A DNA stretch of 64,000 nt from Deltaproteobacteria bacterium (GTDB taxonomy: Bacteria > Desulfobacterota > Syntrophobacteria > Syntrophobacterales > Syntrophobacteraceae): positions 56,398 to 120,397 of the forward strand of contig JAJYDE010000007.1 of assembly GCA_021777755.1 (NCBI GenBank). Reading direction: 5' to 3'. This document shows positions 19,302 through 31,110 of the stretch, one piece after another; positions within the stretch are counted from its first letter, which is position 1; each line of letters starts with the position of its first letter. The notes beneath the pieces are model-generated. The model ran no database searches and was not told where the DNA came from. It was given only the letters and a program-made list of their open reading frames with translations. A program made the position numbers and the translations under genes.

Positions 19302-21230
19302 TCATACCGACCAGCGGTAGGCCAGGCGTTGATTGCCCCAATGGCGTCCGCGCACCATGATGGGCGTCGAGGCGTCTTTCATCAGGAAGTAGGCGCCTCC
19401 TCCCATTTCACGCAAATAAGACTGCAAAATAATCGGCTTCGTATTGGAGGCCGAGGAGATGGAAACCCGATCGAGGAATTTACGGCGATTGCGACAATTG
19501 GCGTTGTTCCAGGCCGGATCGTCGGGGCGCTGGGGCTTGGAGTAGACAGCGTTATTGCAGGGAATATAGCCGTTACGGTCGATTGCCGCACAGGCCACGA
19601 TCCCGGGCAACACGCCGAGGGCTTTGTCTATGATGGGCGGAAGGAGTTCGTCGCAAAGCCCTAGAAACCGGGTGGTAAACTGAACCGGGTCGCTTCCGGC
19701 AATCGGCATGTAATCGTCGTCGAAGAGAGCTTCCAGAGTGATTCGTCCGGCTGAGAGGGCATTTTCATAGGCGTTGGAAACCATTGCGGCGATCTCTTTC
19801 ACAAATTCAATATAGGGGATATCGACTCCTTCATGGGTTGAGACAATCCTGTCCATTGCGTTTGCCTGCGGGGGTGCAAAGCTCAGATGATCGGCGTCGA
19901 TCACCGTGGCCTCCACAGTGGAGACGCCGCAAAGAGTCAACCACAACCTGGTCCCGGGGCGAGGCAGCCTGGCGCCTTCGATCCGGCATTTTCCGGCGGT
20001 CAGTTCCAGGGCATTGACCACTTGACCGGCATAATCGAACATTTTAACCGGGGTATCGGGACGGGCGGCATGCAGTAACACCGGGTAGGCAACGGGCAGT
20101 ACGGAGGAGCCTCGGGAGACCTCGGCGCCGACCACCAGCTTGTTGATCCCTTTGAGCTTTTCTCCCATTTCGCCCAGGCGTTTAACCCCGGAAGTAATTT
20201 TCGATGCCGAATCGTTGGAGAACTGGTTGGCGTTTTGGCACAGATCGGCGTTATCGATGGCGGCCTGAGCCGCAAGGCTGGCGGCATCGGACATGCTTTC
20301 GGCCGAGCGGCGGATTTCGCCCGCCACGGCCGACTGTTCTTCCACCGCCGCGGCCGTGGACTCCATGATTTCATTCATCGTGCCGATATTTTTCGCTATC
20401 GATTCGGTCGCACCCTCCAGTTGGCCGAAGGTTTGACCCAGGTCAATCAGGTGTTTGCGCACGTCTTCGGTTGCGGTTGTGGTCTGGTTGGCCAGCAGCT
20501 TGACCTCGTTGGCGACCACGGCAAAACCTTTACCCTTTTCGCCCACCCGGGCCGCCTCGATGGTGGCGTTCAAGGCCAGAACGTTTGTCTGGCCGGCAAT
20601 TCCGCTCACCACGTGAACGATTTTTTGTGACTCCGCCACGGCTTTGCGCATGACCTCGACCACCCGTACAGCGTTGTCCACCTGTGAGGAGATGCTGTTT
20701 GCCGCGCTTGCCCCGCCGGCCGTCCGGTTCGCAATCAGGTTGATCGCCGAGCTCATTTCCTCCAACGAGTTGGTGACCGCCGAGGTCAGAGTCTGCACTT
20801 TTCCGGCTGCCATGGCACCCTTGTTGGAATTGGTCAGGACCTCGCCCAAAATTTTGGTGGTTTCTATCACCGATCTTTCAACATTGCTCATGGCATCGGT
20901 AACCGAGTGGACCACACCCTGAGTTTCACCGTCTATGGCTGAAGCAACCGCGCCCACCTCGCGGTGCGACCAATATTCGAGCGCCCCCCTAAGGTTGGAA
21001 AGGGAGTCGGCAAGCGATTTTTGTCCCGGGGCGATCGGGCCGCGCCGCGCCAGCCAGACACCGGTTATCAGCGCGGCCTCGATAAGGCAGAATGCCGCGA
21101 CCGCTGCCGGGCGATAGCCGGCACACCAGACAAAACCCGCCACCACCGTATTCAAGACCGCGGCCGTAAGACCGGCGGCAACCAATTTGGCATCAGAAAA
21201 ATATTTTTTCGTCTTCATTTTCCCTGTCAT
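19302..21230 (-). CDS. Chemoreceptor with C-terminal sensor-like domain (copy 3)
   Basis: The third tandem paralogue, 642 residues, with the same architecture: two N-terminal membrane helices, signalling hairpin with [20 protein letters not shown], PilZ-like stretch ([19 protein letters not shown]) and C-terminal domain with [19 protein letters not shown] and [16 protein letters not shown]. The signalling region is nearly identical to copy 2, while the N-terminus differs. A second ATG four codons in (GGGAAAATG) could be the true start. It lies 29 bases downstream of the classical chemoreceptor gene, so the two may share a transcript. Confidence 0.88.
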   Translation of the reverse strand: MTGKMKTKKYFSDAKLVAAGLTAAVLNTVVAGFVWCAGYRPAAVAAFCLIEAALITGVWLARRGPIAPGQKSLADSLSNLRGALEYWSHREVGAVASAIDGETQGVVHSVTDAMSNVERSVIETTKILGEVLTNSNKGAMAAGKVQTLTSAVTNSLEEMSSAINLIANRTAGGASAANSISSQVDNAVRVVEVMRKAVAESQKIVHVVSGIAGQTNVLALNATIEAARVGEKGKGFAVVANEVKLLANQTTTATEDVRKHLIDLGQTFGQLEGATESIAKNIGTMNEIMESTAAAVEEQSAVAGEIRRSAESMSDAASLAAQAAIDNADLCQNANQFSNDSASKITSGVKRLGEMGEKLKGINKLVVGAEVSRGSSVLPVAYPVLLHAARPDTPVKMFDYAGQVVNALELTAGKCRIEGARLPRPGTRLWLTLCGVSTVEATVIDADHLSFAPPQANAMDRIVSTHEGVDIPYIEFVKEIAAMVSNAYENALSAGRITLEALFDDDYMPIAGSDPVQFTTRFLGLCDELLPPIIDKALGVLPGIVACAAIDRNGYIPCNNAVYSKPQRPDDPAWNNANCRNRRKFLDRVSISSASNTKPIILQSYLREMGGGAYFLMKDASTPIMVRGRHWGNQRLAYRWSV

Positions 21231-21259
21231 AACTTGAACCGGCCGTTTAAAAGCCTGGG

Positions 21260-22906
21260 TTATATTCTGAACCTGCCCACCGTGACCCTTAGTTGTTCGG
21301 AAAGCGAGGAGAGTCGAAGCGCGTTGGTGCGAACAGTCTCCCCCTCGCTGTTAATTTCGCCAATGGTTCCGTTGACCAGCGCGATGTCTGAAGCCATCGT
21401 CTGGGATACCGTGGCCGTTTGAGCGATGCGCTCGTTTGATTCCCTTACACCCGATGAGGCTGTGGCAATGTTGGATGCTATCTCCCTGGTAACCACAGCC
21501 TGTTCCTCGATGGCCGCGGCGATGCCGGAAACGATTTCGCCAACCTGGTTGATAACCTGTGCGATCTGTTCGATATCTTCGATCGCGCTCCCGGTGGAGG
21601 CCTGGATGGAGGCAATCTTGCCCTTTATGTCCTCGGTGGCCGTGGCGGTCTGTTGGGCCAGCTCCTTAATCTCATTGGCCACCACGGCAAAGCCTTTGCC
21701 TGCCGCGCCGGCCCTGGCCGCCTCGATTGTCGCGTTCAAGGCCAGCAGGTTGGTCTGTGCTGAAATATTGGTGATGGTCTCGGTAACCTGGCCGATTTCC
21801 TGGGCCGCTTTGCCGAAATCCTTCATCATGCTCGTTATGGCGCGGGCCTGCTCGGTCGCGTCGCCGCTGATCGCCCTGGCTTTTTCGGAATTTGAAGCGA
21901 TCTCCGCTATGGTGGCGCTCAGTTCCTCTGTGGCGCCGGCAACCGAAGTCAGGCTGCTTGTGGTCTGCTCCATGCTTTCCGCCACCGAATTGGTGTTGAT
22001 GCTGAATTCCTCGGCCGCCGTCGCCACCGTCCGGGCTCTTTCCGATATGTCCTTTGTTCCGGAGGCCATTTTCCCTGAAATGGCGGTAAGGCTGGAAGAA
22101 GAACTGAGAATTGCTTCGTTGTTTCGTTGAATCTCCTGAAGCATCTCGGCGATGTGGTCTTCCATGGCCCCTAGTTGGGTGGCCATGCGTCCCATCTCAT
22201 CGTCACTTTGAACTGAGAGCCGGGAAGTAAAGTCTCCCTTGGAGACGATATCGACAAATTCGGCGATCCTGGTGAGGTTTTTTTTGATCCCGTTACTGAT
22301 TAAAAAACTCAGCCCTGCGCACAGCAAGCCGAAGACGGAAACCAAAATCGCCCGCATCCTGTTGGTGGCCAAAGCTCTGGCGTCTATGTCATCCGTGGCT
22401 TCTTTATAGTTTTTTTCGGCATCACCGGCCAAGGCGTTGATGGAGTTGGAAATCGGCCTGTCCATTCCTTTTATTAGAGCATCGAGAGCATCGGGCGCAA
22501 TTTTTGGATTCTCTCGTCTTGCTTCCACCACCTTGTTGAAAGCTTTCTCATAAATGGCCGTCCCGCTGACGACGTCGGCGACAAGGTTTTTTTCCTTCTC
22601 CCCGGAGGCCAGGTGACTGAATTGAAGGGTTGATGCCTTCAATTTTGCCAGTGCCGTTTTGTACTCCCCGATGTAGACGTCCTTGTCCCTGAGCAGATAA
22701 TCTTTGAGCCCCTGAACAGCGCGCTCGAGATGAATCCGCGCGTCTTTGGCCGCGATATTTTTGACCCCTTCGGTCTGGCGGATGGTCTTGTATTCCTTTA
22801 TGAGAGAAATCTGGCCGTAATAAAACACTCCCGCCGAGACGATGACAACCAGGGCGAGAATTGCGACCAAGGTATTCATTTTTGCTGCAAAACCGAGTCT
22901 TGCCAT
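21260..22906 (-). CDS. Classical methyl-accepting chemotaxis protein with HAMP
   Basis: A transmembrane chemoreceptor of 548 residues from an ATG with a GGGAGAAGGA ribosome site; an in-frame upstream ATG at 22999 has none. TM1 lies near residues 9-30 ([20 protein letters not shown]). A periplasmic helical-bundle sensor of about 150 residues follows, then TM2 ([19 protein letters not shown]), a HAMP domain, and the signalling hairpin with [20 protein letters not shown]. The C-terminus VTVGRFRI has no NWETF-type pentapeptide for CheR/CheB tethering. The ligand is unknown. It differs in class from the three receptors downstream. Confidence 0.92.
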   Translation of the reverse strand: MARLGFAAKMNTLVAILALVVIVSAGVFYYGQISLIKEYKTIRQTEGVKNIAAKDARIHLERAVQGLKDYLLRDKDVYIGEYKTALAKLKASTLQFSHLASGEKEKNLVADVVSGTAIYEKAFNKVVEARRENPKIAPDALDALIKGMDRPISNSINALAGDAEKNYKEATDDIDARALATNRMRAILVSVFGLLCAGLSFLISNGIKKNLTRIAEFVDIVSKGDFTSRLSVQSDDEMGRMATQLGAMEDHIAEMLQEIQRNNEAILSSSSSLTAISGKMASGTKDISERARTVATAAEEFSINTNSVAESMEQTTSSLTSVAGATEELSATIAEIASNSEKARAISGDATEQARAITSMMKDFGKAAQEIGQVTETITNISAQTNLLALNATIEAARAGAAGKGFAVVANEIKELAQQTATATEDIKGKIASIQASTGSAIEDIEQIAQVINQVGEIVSGIAAAIEEQAVVTREIASNIATASSGVRESNERIAQTATVSQTMASDIALVNGTIGEINSEGETVRTNALRLSSLSEQLRVTVGRFRI

Positions 22907-23202
22907 AACGTGATCCTTCTCCCTTTGCGAAAAATACGGGTTAAAGCTTCTTGCCTTCTTGACGGCTGCGACCTTCAATTTGATCGGCAGATATGGCAAA
23001 AAGCTTCAATAAATAAATCGCCGTTTCGGTTCGCGGTCGTGGCAAACCTCACGGTGGAAAAGTATCTGTGCGGCTTGCACCCGCTCCGACGATGCAGCAT
23101 AATGGTTGACGGGCAAGGATGAGCTCTGGAATTGGATTTTGGAATAAGGGCGCGGGCTACCGGGTCAACGCGCCCCCTCAACCATAGTGATTGGAGTGAA
23201 AA

Positions 23203-24006
23203 GTGAAGATGATGGACGAGATTTGCGCCGGCCTTGAGAATATCAGGACTCTACATCCCCTGGTTCATAACATTACAAATTATGTGGTCATGAATTTTAC
23301 GGCAAACGTGCTTCTGGCCCTGGGCGCATCGCCGGTTATGGCCCACGCGGCCGAAGAAGTCGAGGAGATGGTCGGACTCGCCAATGCGCTCGTCATCAAT
23401 ATAGGGACACTTTCCCGGAGCTGGATCGACTCGATGGGGATTGCCGCAACCGCGGCCCGGAAGCGCTGCATTCCGATCGTGCTCGATCCGGTGGGCGCGG
23501 GCGCAACGCGGTTCAGGACGGAGACCGCCAAGCGGTTTCTAAGAGAAGCGCCCCCGACGGTCCTTCGGGGAAATGCTTCTGAAATCTTGGCCCTTGCCGG
23601 CGCCAAAGGGACCACCAAGGGGGTCGATTCGCTGGCGGGTTCCCGGGATGCCCGGCAGGCCGCGATCGAGTTGGCCAAATCAAACGCCATGGTCGTCGCG
23701 GTCACCGGTGCGGAGGATTTCGTGACCGACGGGTCGAGGGCTGCGACTGTTACAAACGGCCACGTGCTCATGAGCAGGGTTACGGGGACCGGGTGCGCGG
23801 CAAGCGCTGTGACCGGGGCTTTTTGCGGAGTCCAAAGGGATGGCTTTGTCGCCGCGACCGGTGCCCTGGTCGCCTTCGGGATCGCCGGCGAGATCGCCGC
23901 CGGGGCGCAACCGGGGCCTGGAACTTTTCAGATAAAGTTGCTGGATGCACTCGACGCCGTGGATCCCGCGGCCATAAGGGATCGTGCGCGGGTGGAGCTG
24001 TCGTGA
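23203..24006 (+). CDS. thiM: Hydroxyethylthiazole kinase
   Basis: Phosphorylates 4-methyl-5-(2-hydroxyethyl)thiazole in thiamine salvage. The 267 residues begin with the typical [20 protein letters not shown]. The block [13 protein letters not shown] lies near residue 94, and the anion hole and catalytic Cys lie in [17 protein letters not shown]. Its stop overlaps the thiE start (GTGA), so the genes are translationally coupled. I found no TPP riboswitch consensus in the 200 bases upstream. An in-frame alternative start (ATG two codons downstream) exists. Confidence 0.94.
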   Translation: MKMMDEICAGLENIRTLHPLVHNITNYVVMNFTANVLLALGASPVMAHAAEEVEEMVGLANALVINIGTLSRSWIDSMGIAATAARKRCIPIVLDPVGAGATRFRTETAKRFLREAPPTVLRGNASEILALAGAKGTTKGVDSLAGSRDARQAAIELAKSNAMVVAVTGAEDFVTDGSRAATVTNGHVLMSRVTGTGCAASAVTGAFCGVQRDGFVAATGALVAFGIAGEIAAGAQPGPGTFQIKLLDALDAVDPAAIRDRARVELS

Positions 24007-24680
24007 AAGAGCGCCGGAGAGATTTTGATTTAAGGCTTTACCTGGTAACCGACCGGGAACTGTGCCTGGGTCGCCCGCTGGAAAGGATCGTGCGCGAGAG
24101 CTGTGCGGCGGGTGTGACCATTCTGCAACTGCGGGAAAAAGATGTCGCCACGAGGCTGTTTTTGGAACGGGCCTTCGTTCTAAGGCAGGTCGCTTTGGAA
24201 CTCGGAATTGCGCTCGTAATCAACGACAGGGTGGATGTGGCGCTTGCCTGCCGGGCCGACGGGGTCCATCTGGGACAGTCGGACATGCCATGCGCCCTTG
24301 CGCGCCGACTCGTCGGAGAAAAGATGCTGATCGGCGTATCGGTGGGTACCGTCGATGAGGCCGTGGAGGCCGAAGCCGACGGGGCCGATTACCTGGGAGT
24401 GGGGCCACTGTTTGCCACCTTTACCAAACCCGATGCCCTGCCGGCCACGGGCCTCGATCTTTTGCGCTCCATCCGGCGCGCGGTTCGAATACCGCTTGTG
24501 GGAATAGGCGGAATAAAGCGCGAAAACGCGGGCGAGGTCATTGGCGCGGGCGCCCATGGAGTGGCGGTGGTATCCGCCATAGTCTCGGCGCCCGATCCGG
24601 GAGCCGCGGCCGGGGCTTTGAGGTCGCAGGTCGATGAGGCTCTTGGAGCGGGCGGCGGGAAATCTGGAAAAAATTCTTAG
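24003..24680 (+). CDS. thiE: Thiamine-phosphate synthase
   Basis: Joins hydroxymethylpyrimidine pyrophosphate and thiazole phosphate to form thiamine phosphate. The 225 residues start from a GTG that overlaps the thiM stop by 4 bases. Motifs are [13 protein letters not shown] at the N-terminus, ILQLREKD near residue 42, [20 protein letters not shown] near residue 76, and the phosphate-binding [20 protein letters not shown] near residue 167. A longer frame reaching upstream into thiM exists, but its extra residues do not resemble ThiE. Confidence 0.93.
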   Translation: MKERRRDFDLRLYLVTDRELCLGRPLERIVRESCAAGVTILQLREKDVATRLFLERAFVLRQVALELGIALVINDRVDVALACRADGVHLGQSDMPCALARRLVGEKMLIGVSVGTVDEAVEAEADGADYLGVGPLFATFTKPDALPATGLDLLRSIRRAVRIPLVGIGGIKRENAGEVIGAGAHGVAVVSAIVSAPDPGAAAGALRSQVDEALGAGGGKSGKNS

Positions 24681-24693
24681 GAGAAGGTATAAT
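24665..24693 (+). promoter_or_regulatory. Candidate sigma-70 promoter for the UbiA/UbiD pair
   Basis: TGGAAA at 24665-24670 and a perfect TATAAT at 24688-24693 are separated by 17 bases, ending about 47 bases before the prenyltransferase start. The -35 box matches the consensus at 4 of 6 positions. It overlaps the 3' end of thiE. Confidence 0.5.
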
Positions 24694-24740
24694 CGCATCC
24701 TCTAAAATGCGGTTATCCATCAATTAAACCGGGCCGGTAA

Positions 24741-25595
24741 ATGACATTTACAACCAAGATCCATACTTACGGCAGGCTGATAAAGTTCAGCCACACGATT
24801 TTCGCCCTTCCGTTCGCCATGGCGGCCCTGCTGCTTGCAAACATGAAACATCCGGTAAGTTTGGGGACCATCGTCCTGGTAATTGTGGCCATGGCTTCCG
24901 CAAGGTCTGCCGCCATGGGTTTCAATCGTCTGGCCGATCATCGCTACGATCGCCTGAATCCGCGCACGGCAAACCGTCCCCATGTGACGGGGCAGGTGGG
25001 GCTTGGTTCCGTGCTGTTTTTCATTTTGGTCTCCGCCATGGTTTTTCTTTGCGCGGCGGCCTTGCTCGGCCGGTTGTGCCTTGTTTTGTCGCTGCCGGTC
25101 CTGGCCATTCTTCTTTTGTATTCGTTTACGAAAAGGTTCACGACCCTTTGCCACCTGGTTTTGGGATTTGCCATCGGCCTTGCGCCCGCGGCGGTCTGGG
25201 TGGCGGTAACAGGCGGGCTCAACTGGAAAATTCTTCTGCTCTCGTTTGCCCTTATGAGCTATATCGCCGGCTTCGATATCCTCTACGCCTGCCAGGACAT
25301 TGAATTCGACCGGCAGCACAGGCTCTTTTCCCTGCCCGCCTGCCGGGGGGCCTCGCGAGCGCTTCTCTATTCCACCGCCCTGCACGGCTTTACGCTTTTC
25401 TTTCTTCTGCTGGTTTATTTCGCATTCGATTTGAGTCCGATTTACCTTCTTTTTCTCTGCCTAATAGGAGTGCTGATCTTTACCGAGCACAAACTGGTGA
25501 GTCCAGACCGCCTCGATAAAGTCAATATTGCCTTTTTTCACGTCAACAGCGCCATATCCGTCCTGCTCTTCCTGGGGATACTGGCGGGAAGGTGA
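24741..25595 (+). CDS. mqnP: UbiA-family prenyltransferase, probably futalosine-pathway MqnP
   Basis: An integral membrane enzyme that attaches a polyprenyl chain to an aromatic acid. The 284 residues carry many hydrophobic helices. The first Asp-rich prenyl-diphosphate site is GFNRLADHRYDRLNPRTANR at about residues 56-75, and the second, YACQDIEFDRQHRLFSLP, lies near 187. The NR-x-DHRYDRLN-x-RT form is typical of the prenyltransferases annotated in the futalosine route of menaquinone synthesis. A UbiD-type decarboxylase follows after 12 bases, the expected next step. A 4-hydroxybenzoate (ubiquinone) role is less likely but not excluded. Confidence 0.85.
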   Translation: MTFTTKIHTYGRLIKFSHTIFALPFAMAALLLANMKHPVSLGTIVLVIVAMASARSAAMGFNRLADHRYDRLNPRTANRPHVTGQVGLGSVLFFILVSAMVFLCAAALLGRLCLVLSLPVLAILLLYSFTKRFTTLCHLVLGFAIGLAPAAVWVAVTGGLNWKILLLSFALMSYIAGFDILYACQDIEFDRQHRLFSLPACRGASRALLYSTALHGFTLFFLLLVYFAFDLSPIYLLFLCLIGVLIFTEHKLVSPDRLDKVNIAFFHVNSAISVLLFLGILAGR

Positions 25596-25607
25596 TTGTT
25601 GCGGCCA

Positions 25608-27470
25608 ATGAAAACGGCGTTTGAAAATCTTGGTGAATTCATCCGCGAGCTTGAAAAGGCGGGGGAATTGCAGCGAATAAGCGCTCGGGTCTCCTGCGAA
25701 CTGGAGATCTCGCGCATCACCGATCTTGCCTCCAAAGCGCCCGGAGGCGGTAAAGCTCTGCTCTTTGAACAGGTGGAGGGATCGAATTTTGCGGTTCTAA
25801 CCAACGCCTTCGGCTCCGAGCGACGCATGTGCATGGCTCTCGGGACCGCTTCGCTCGACGAGCTTGCCCGAAGGGTCGAGCGTTTCGTGCGCATCGGCCC
25901 TCCGAAATCCATTCGCGAATTTGCGGAGCTGGTTCCCATGGGCATGGACATCCTTAGAGCGCTGCCGCGCAAAACCTCGACGGCCCCCTGCCAGGAGGTC
26001 GTCCTCAGGGGTGAGCAAATCGACCTTTCAAAACTGCCGGTTCTAAAGTGCTGGCCCGGAGACGGCGGTCCCTTCGTGACTCTTCCGGTCGTGTTTACCC
26101 GAAGCCTGGAAACGGGGAGGCGCAACGCCGGCATGTACCGTCTGCAGGTCTACGACCGAAATACGACCGGAATGCACTGGCACATTCACAAGGACGGCTC
26201 TCATTACTTCCAGGAGTACAGGAAGGCGGGCAGGCGCATGCCGGTCGCGGTGGCCATCGGGACCGACCCGGCCACCACCTGGGCGGCCACGGCCCCGCTT
26301 CCCCGGGGTATCGACGAGATGATGCTGGCGGGTTTCATCCGCAAAAAACCGGTCAAAATGACCCGCTGCGTCTCGATAGACTTGGAGGTCCCGGCTGAAG
26401 CCGAATTCGTGCTCGAAGGATATGTGGACCCCGATGAACTCCGGCTGGAGGGGCCCTTTGGAGACCACACCGGATATTACTCCCTGGTTGGCCAATACCC
26501 CGTCTTTCACCTTACGGCCCTGACCCACCGGCGAAACCCGGTCTATGCGGCGACCCTTGTGGGGCGGCCCCCCATGGAAGACTGCCTGCTTGCAAAGGCC
26601 ACCGAGCGGATTTTTCTTCCTCTTCTTCGGGCCGTTCACCCCGAGGTGCGCGATTTCTGGATGCCCTGGGAAGGGGTTTTTCACAACATCGTGGTAATGG
26701 CCGTCGACAAGGAGTATCCGGGACATGCCAGAAGGCTCATGAGCGCGATCTGGAGCCAGGGGCAGATGAGTTTTACCAAGGCCGCGACCCTCGTTGACGG
26801 CGATATCGACCTGAAGGACCCCGTAAAGGTGTTTGAGGCCATTATCGACCAGGTGGACCCGGAGAGCGATCTTTTCATAACCGAAGGCGTTCTCGATGTT
26901 CTGGACCACAGCGCCCCGGAGCCGCTTTTTGGAAGTAAAATCGGAATCGACGCCACCCGAAGGATCGGGGGCGAAAAAGACAGGCCCGTCCGGGAGGCTC
27001 TTCCGGCCCCGTCCGGGGAAGTATTGGGGAAAAGTCTCGCCGAGATATCGGGCCTTCTTTGCGCCTTTCACCTTCCGGCGCTCAAGAGCCGAAACCGCCT
27101 GCTGCTCCTCAATTTTGCCAAAGACGGCAAGACTCCGGGGCGAAAGGTTGCCCGGGAGCTTCTTGACAAGCCTGCGATCGCGCCGTTTTCAATCCTGGTT
27201 TTGCTCGATTCCTCCATAGAGTTGCGGGATTATTCCCTGGTGCTCTGGAAAGTGTTCAACAACGTCGATCCTGCCAGAGACATTGTCAAACAGGAGGGGC
27301 GAATCGTCATCGACGCCACGGCCAAGGGCCCCGAAGACGGCCACGACCGGCCCTGGCCGGACGACATCGAAATGGACCCCGAAATTGTACGCCGGGTTGA
27401 GAGGCGGGCAAAAGAGCTGGGAATAGAGGATTTGGTGGCTTGGGACCTCCGCAAGGCCAAAGCGCCCTGA
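25608..27470 (+). CDS. mqnL: UbiD-family decarboxylase, probably MqnL
   Basis: A prenylated-FMN-dependent aromatic acid decarboxylase. At about 620 residues it is longer than UbiD (near 490) and fits the longer menaquinone-type decarboxylases of the futalosine pathway. It contains TTGMHWHIHKDGSHYF near residue 190 and LEGPFGDHTGYYS near residue 283, the conserved UbiD prFMN/metal site region, including the catalytic Glu-rich segment. An in-frame TTG lies four codons upstream; the ATG is preferred. Activity needs a UbiX-type prenyltransferase, not seen in this window. Confidence 0.88.
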   Translation: MKTAFENLGEFIRELEKAGELQRISARVSCELEISRITDLASKAPGGGKALLFEQVEGSNFAVLTNAFGSERRMCMALGTASLDELARRVERFVRIGPPKSIREFAELVPMGMDILRALPRKTSTAPCQEVVLRGEQIDLSKLPVLKCWPGDGGPFVTLPVVFTRSLETGRRNAGMYRLQVYDRNTTGMHWHIHKDGSHYFQEYRKAGRRMPVAVAIGTDPATTWAATAPLPRGIDEMMLAGFIRKKPVKMTRCVSIDLEVPAEAEFVLEGYVDPDELRLEGPFGDHTGYYSLVGQYPVFHLTALTHRRNPVYAATLVGRPPMEDCLLAKATERIFLPLLRAVHPEVRDFWMPWEGVFHNIVVMAVDKEYPGHARRLMSAIWSQGQMSFTKAATLVDGDIDLKDPVKVFEAIIDQVDPESDLFITEGVLDVLDHSAPEPLFGSKIGIDATRRIGGEKDRPVREALPAPSGEVLGKSLAEISGLLCAFHLPALKSRNRLLLLNFAKDGKTPGRKVARELLDKPAIAPFSILVLLDSSIELRDYSLVLWKVFNNVDPARDIVKQEGRIVIDATAKGPEDGHDRPWPDDIEMDPEIVRRVERRAKELGIEDLVAWDLRKAKAP

Positions 27471-28138
27471 GATTGCTGAACGCAAATTCGACGCGGGCAA
27501 CACCGTGATGACGGAGGACGATATGACAACGACCTGTCGGTGGCGATCGGTCAATGTCCGGAACTGAAAGCGTTTGTAAATACAATCCTTTCCGTGTCAG
27601 GGGGGGCGGAAATACGGTGAGCGCATCGGGTGGCGACCTGGTCGGGGCAAGCGCCTGAAGTTCATCAAAAGAGCTGTATCCCCGCTTTTGCAATTGTTGC
27701 GAATCCTGCGACAACCAGTCGAGCTGACAATTCAAATTTATCGGGTGTGCGGGCGAAAACGGCCCGCCGGGCGACAACGGTGGAATATCCCGCCGGGTTT
27801 GGTATCACAAAGGGGTTCGGAGCCGCAAAGCGGCACTCTGAAGCGGCAAATAGAGGCGTCAATAGAAACGGCAACCAGAAAGGGAAAATGGCGGGTCGAT
27901 ATGTGGATGGGGCAAGGTCCATTGCCGTGCCTTCATAAGAGCCCCTGCCGCGCAGTGGCTCGAAAAGCGGGAAAAAATGAAGGTGCCCGCGGGCTATTAC
28001 GATTGAAGCCCGGGCCAAGGGCTACCCTCGAATAACGGTCCTGTCGATGTTGAAAAGGCAGTTGGTGGCCGCCGTCCGGACGGGGAGGCGCTCCAATGCT
28101 TTTTCATGCGATTGGCCGGGCGACCGGGTCGATTTGAA
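27471..28138. other. Gene-poor stretch between the decarboxylase gene and gyrB
   Basis: About 670 bases with no recognisable gene on either strand. Several open frames up to 117 codons exist, but none has a domain, consistent composition or ribosome site. It may contain decayed coding sequence. The gyrB promoter lies at its downstream edge. Confidence 0.45.
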
Positions 28139-28167
28139 TTGAAATAAGCCTTGGAAAATGGTATACA
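28139..28167 (+). promoter_or_regulatory. Strong sigma-70 promoter for gyrB
   Basis: TTGAAA at 28139-28144 and TATACA at 28162-28167 are spaced by exactly 17 bases. Each box matches the consensus at 5 of 6 positions. Transcription would start near 28174, leaving a leader of 70-100 bases before the likely gyrB start. Confidence 0.75.
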
Positions 28168-28170
28168 TAG

Positions 28171-30693
<2,523 letters not shown>

Positions 30694-30716
30694 GGCGCGG
30701 GCAAGGAACTGTCGCC

Positions 30717-31025
30717 ATGGTTTGGATCGAGACTCCTGGTAAGGAAGCTTTTCAGCTCGCTGTCCGGGAAGCGGTGAAGCCGGATATTGAAAGTTTGAGG
30801 GCGGATTTTAAACAAGACGTGGAGAGTTTGAGGGGCGAGATCCGGGATCTCAACAAACGCGTGGGGGATTTGGAACAGCGCTTCTCCCGCCTCGAAGGCA
30901 CGATCGAGGGTACGATGCGGGCCTATGAAGCCAACCTGGCTCGAATGTTTGCTGAATTTCAGCGCAATATCGAACGGGATTTGTTCACCAGATTGCTCGG
31001 GGATAGAGGCAAGTCAGCCGCATAA
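30717..31025 (+). CDS. Small coiled-coil protein between gyrB and gyrA
   Basis: About 102 residues, beginning 23 bases after the gyrB stop and ending about 85 bases before gyrA. The sequence is strongly helical with heptad-like spacing: IESLRADFKQDVESLRGEIR, then DLNKRVGDLEQRFSRLEGTI. No catalytic motif is visible, and I do not recognise a named family. Such short coiled coils resemble phage or hemolysin-XhlA-like and MCP-associated small proteins, but the match is only in character. Its position suggests co-transcription with gyrase genes. The ATG has only a weak ribosome site (AAGGA). Confidence 0.6.
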   Translation: MVWIETPGKEAFQLAVREAVKPDIESLRADFKQDVESLRGEIRDLNKRVGDLEQRFSRLEGTIEGTMRAYEANLARMFAEFQRNIERDLFTRLLGDRGKSAA

Positions 31026-31110
31026 ATGACAGACCGATAACGAAGAGGGAAATGAAGAAGAGGCGTGGATTGCGCCCTCACTTTTCCCGCATCCGTTCTT
31101 CGGTCTTGGA

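Noticed and set aside
23000..23202. Possible TPP riboswitch before thiM
   Set aside because: The conserved CUGAGA and ACCUGAUCUGGAUAAUGCC-type elements are absent.
27665..28018. Minus-strand 117-codon frame before gyrB
   Set aside because: No ribosome site, motif or neighbour support.
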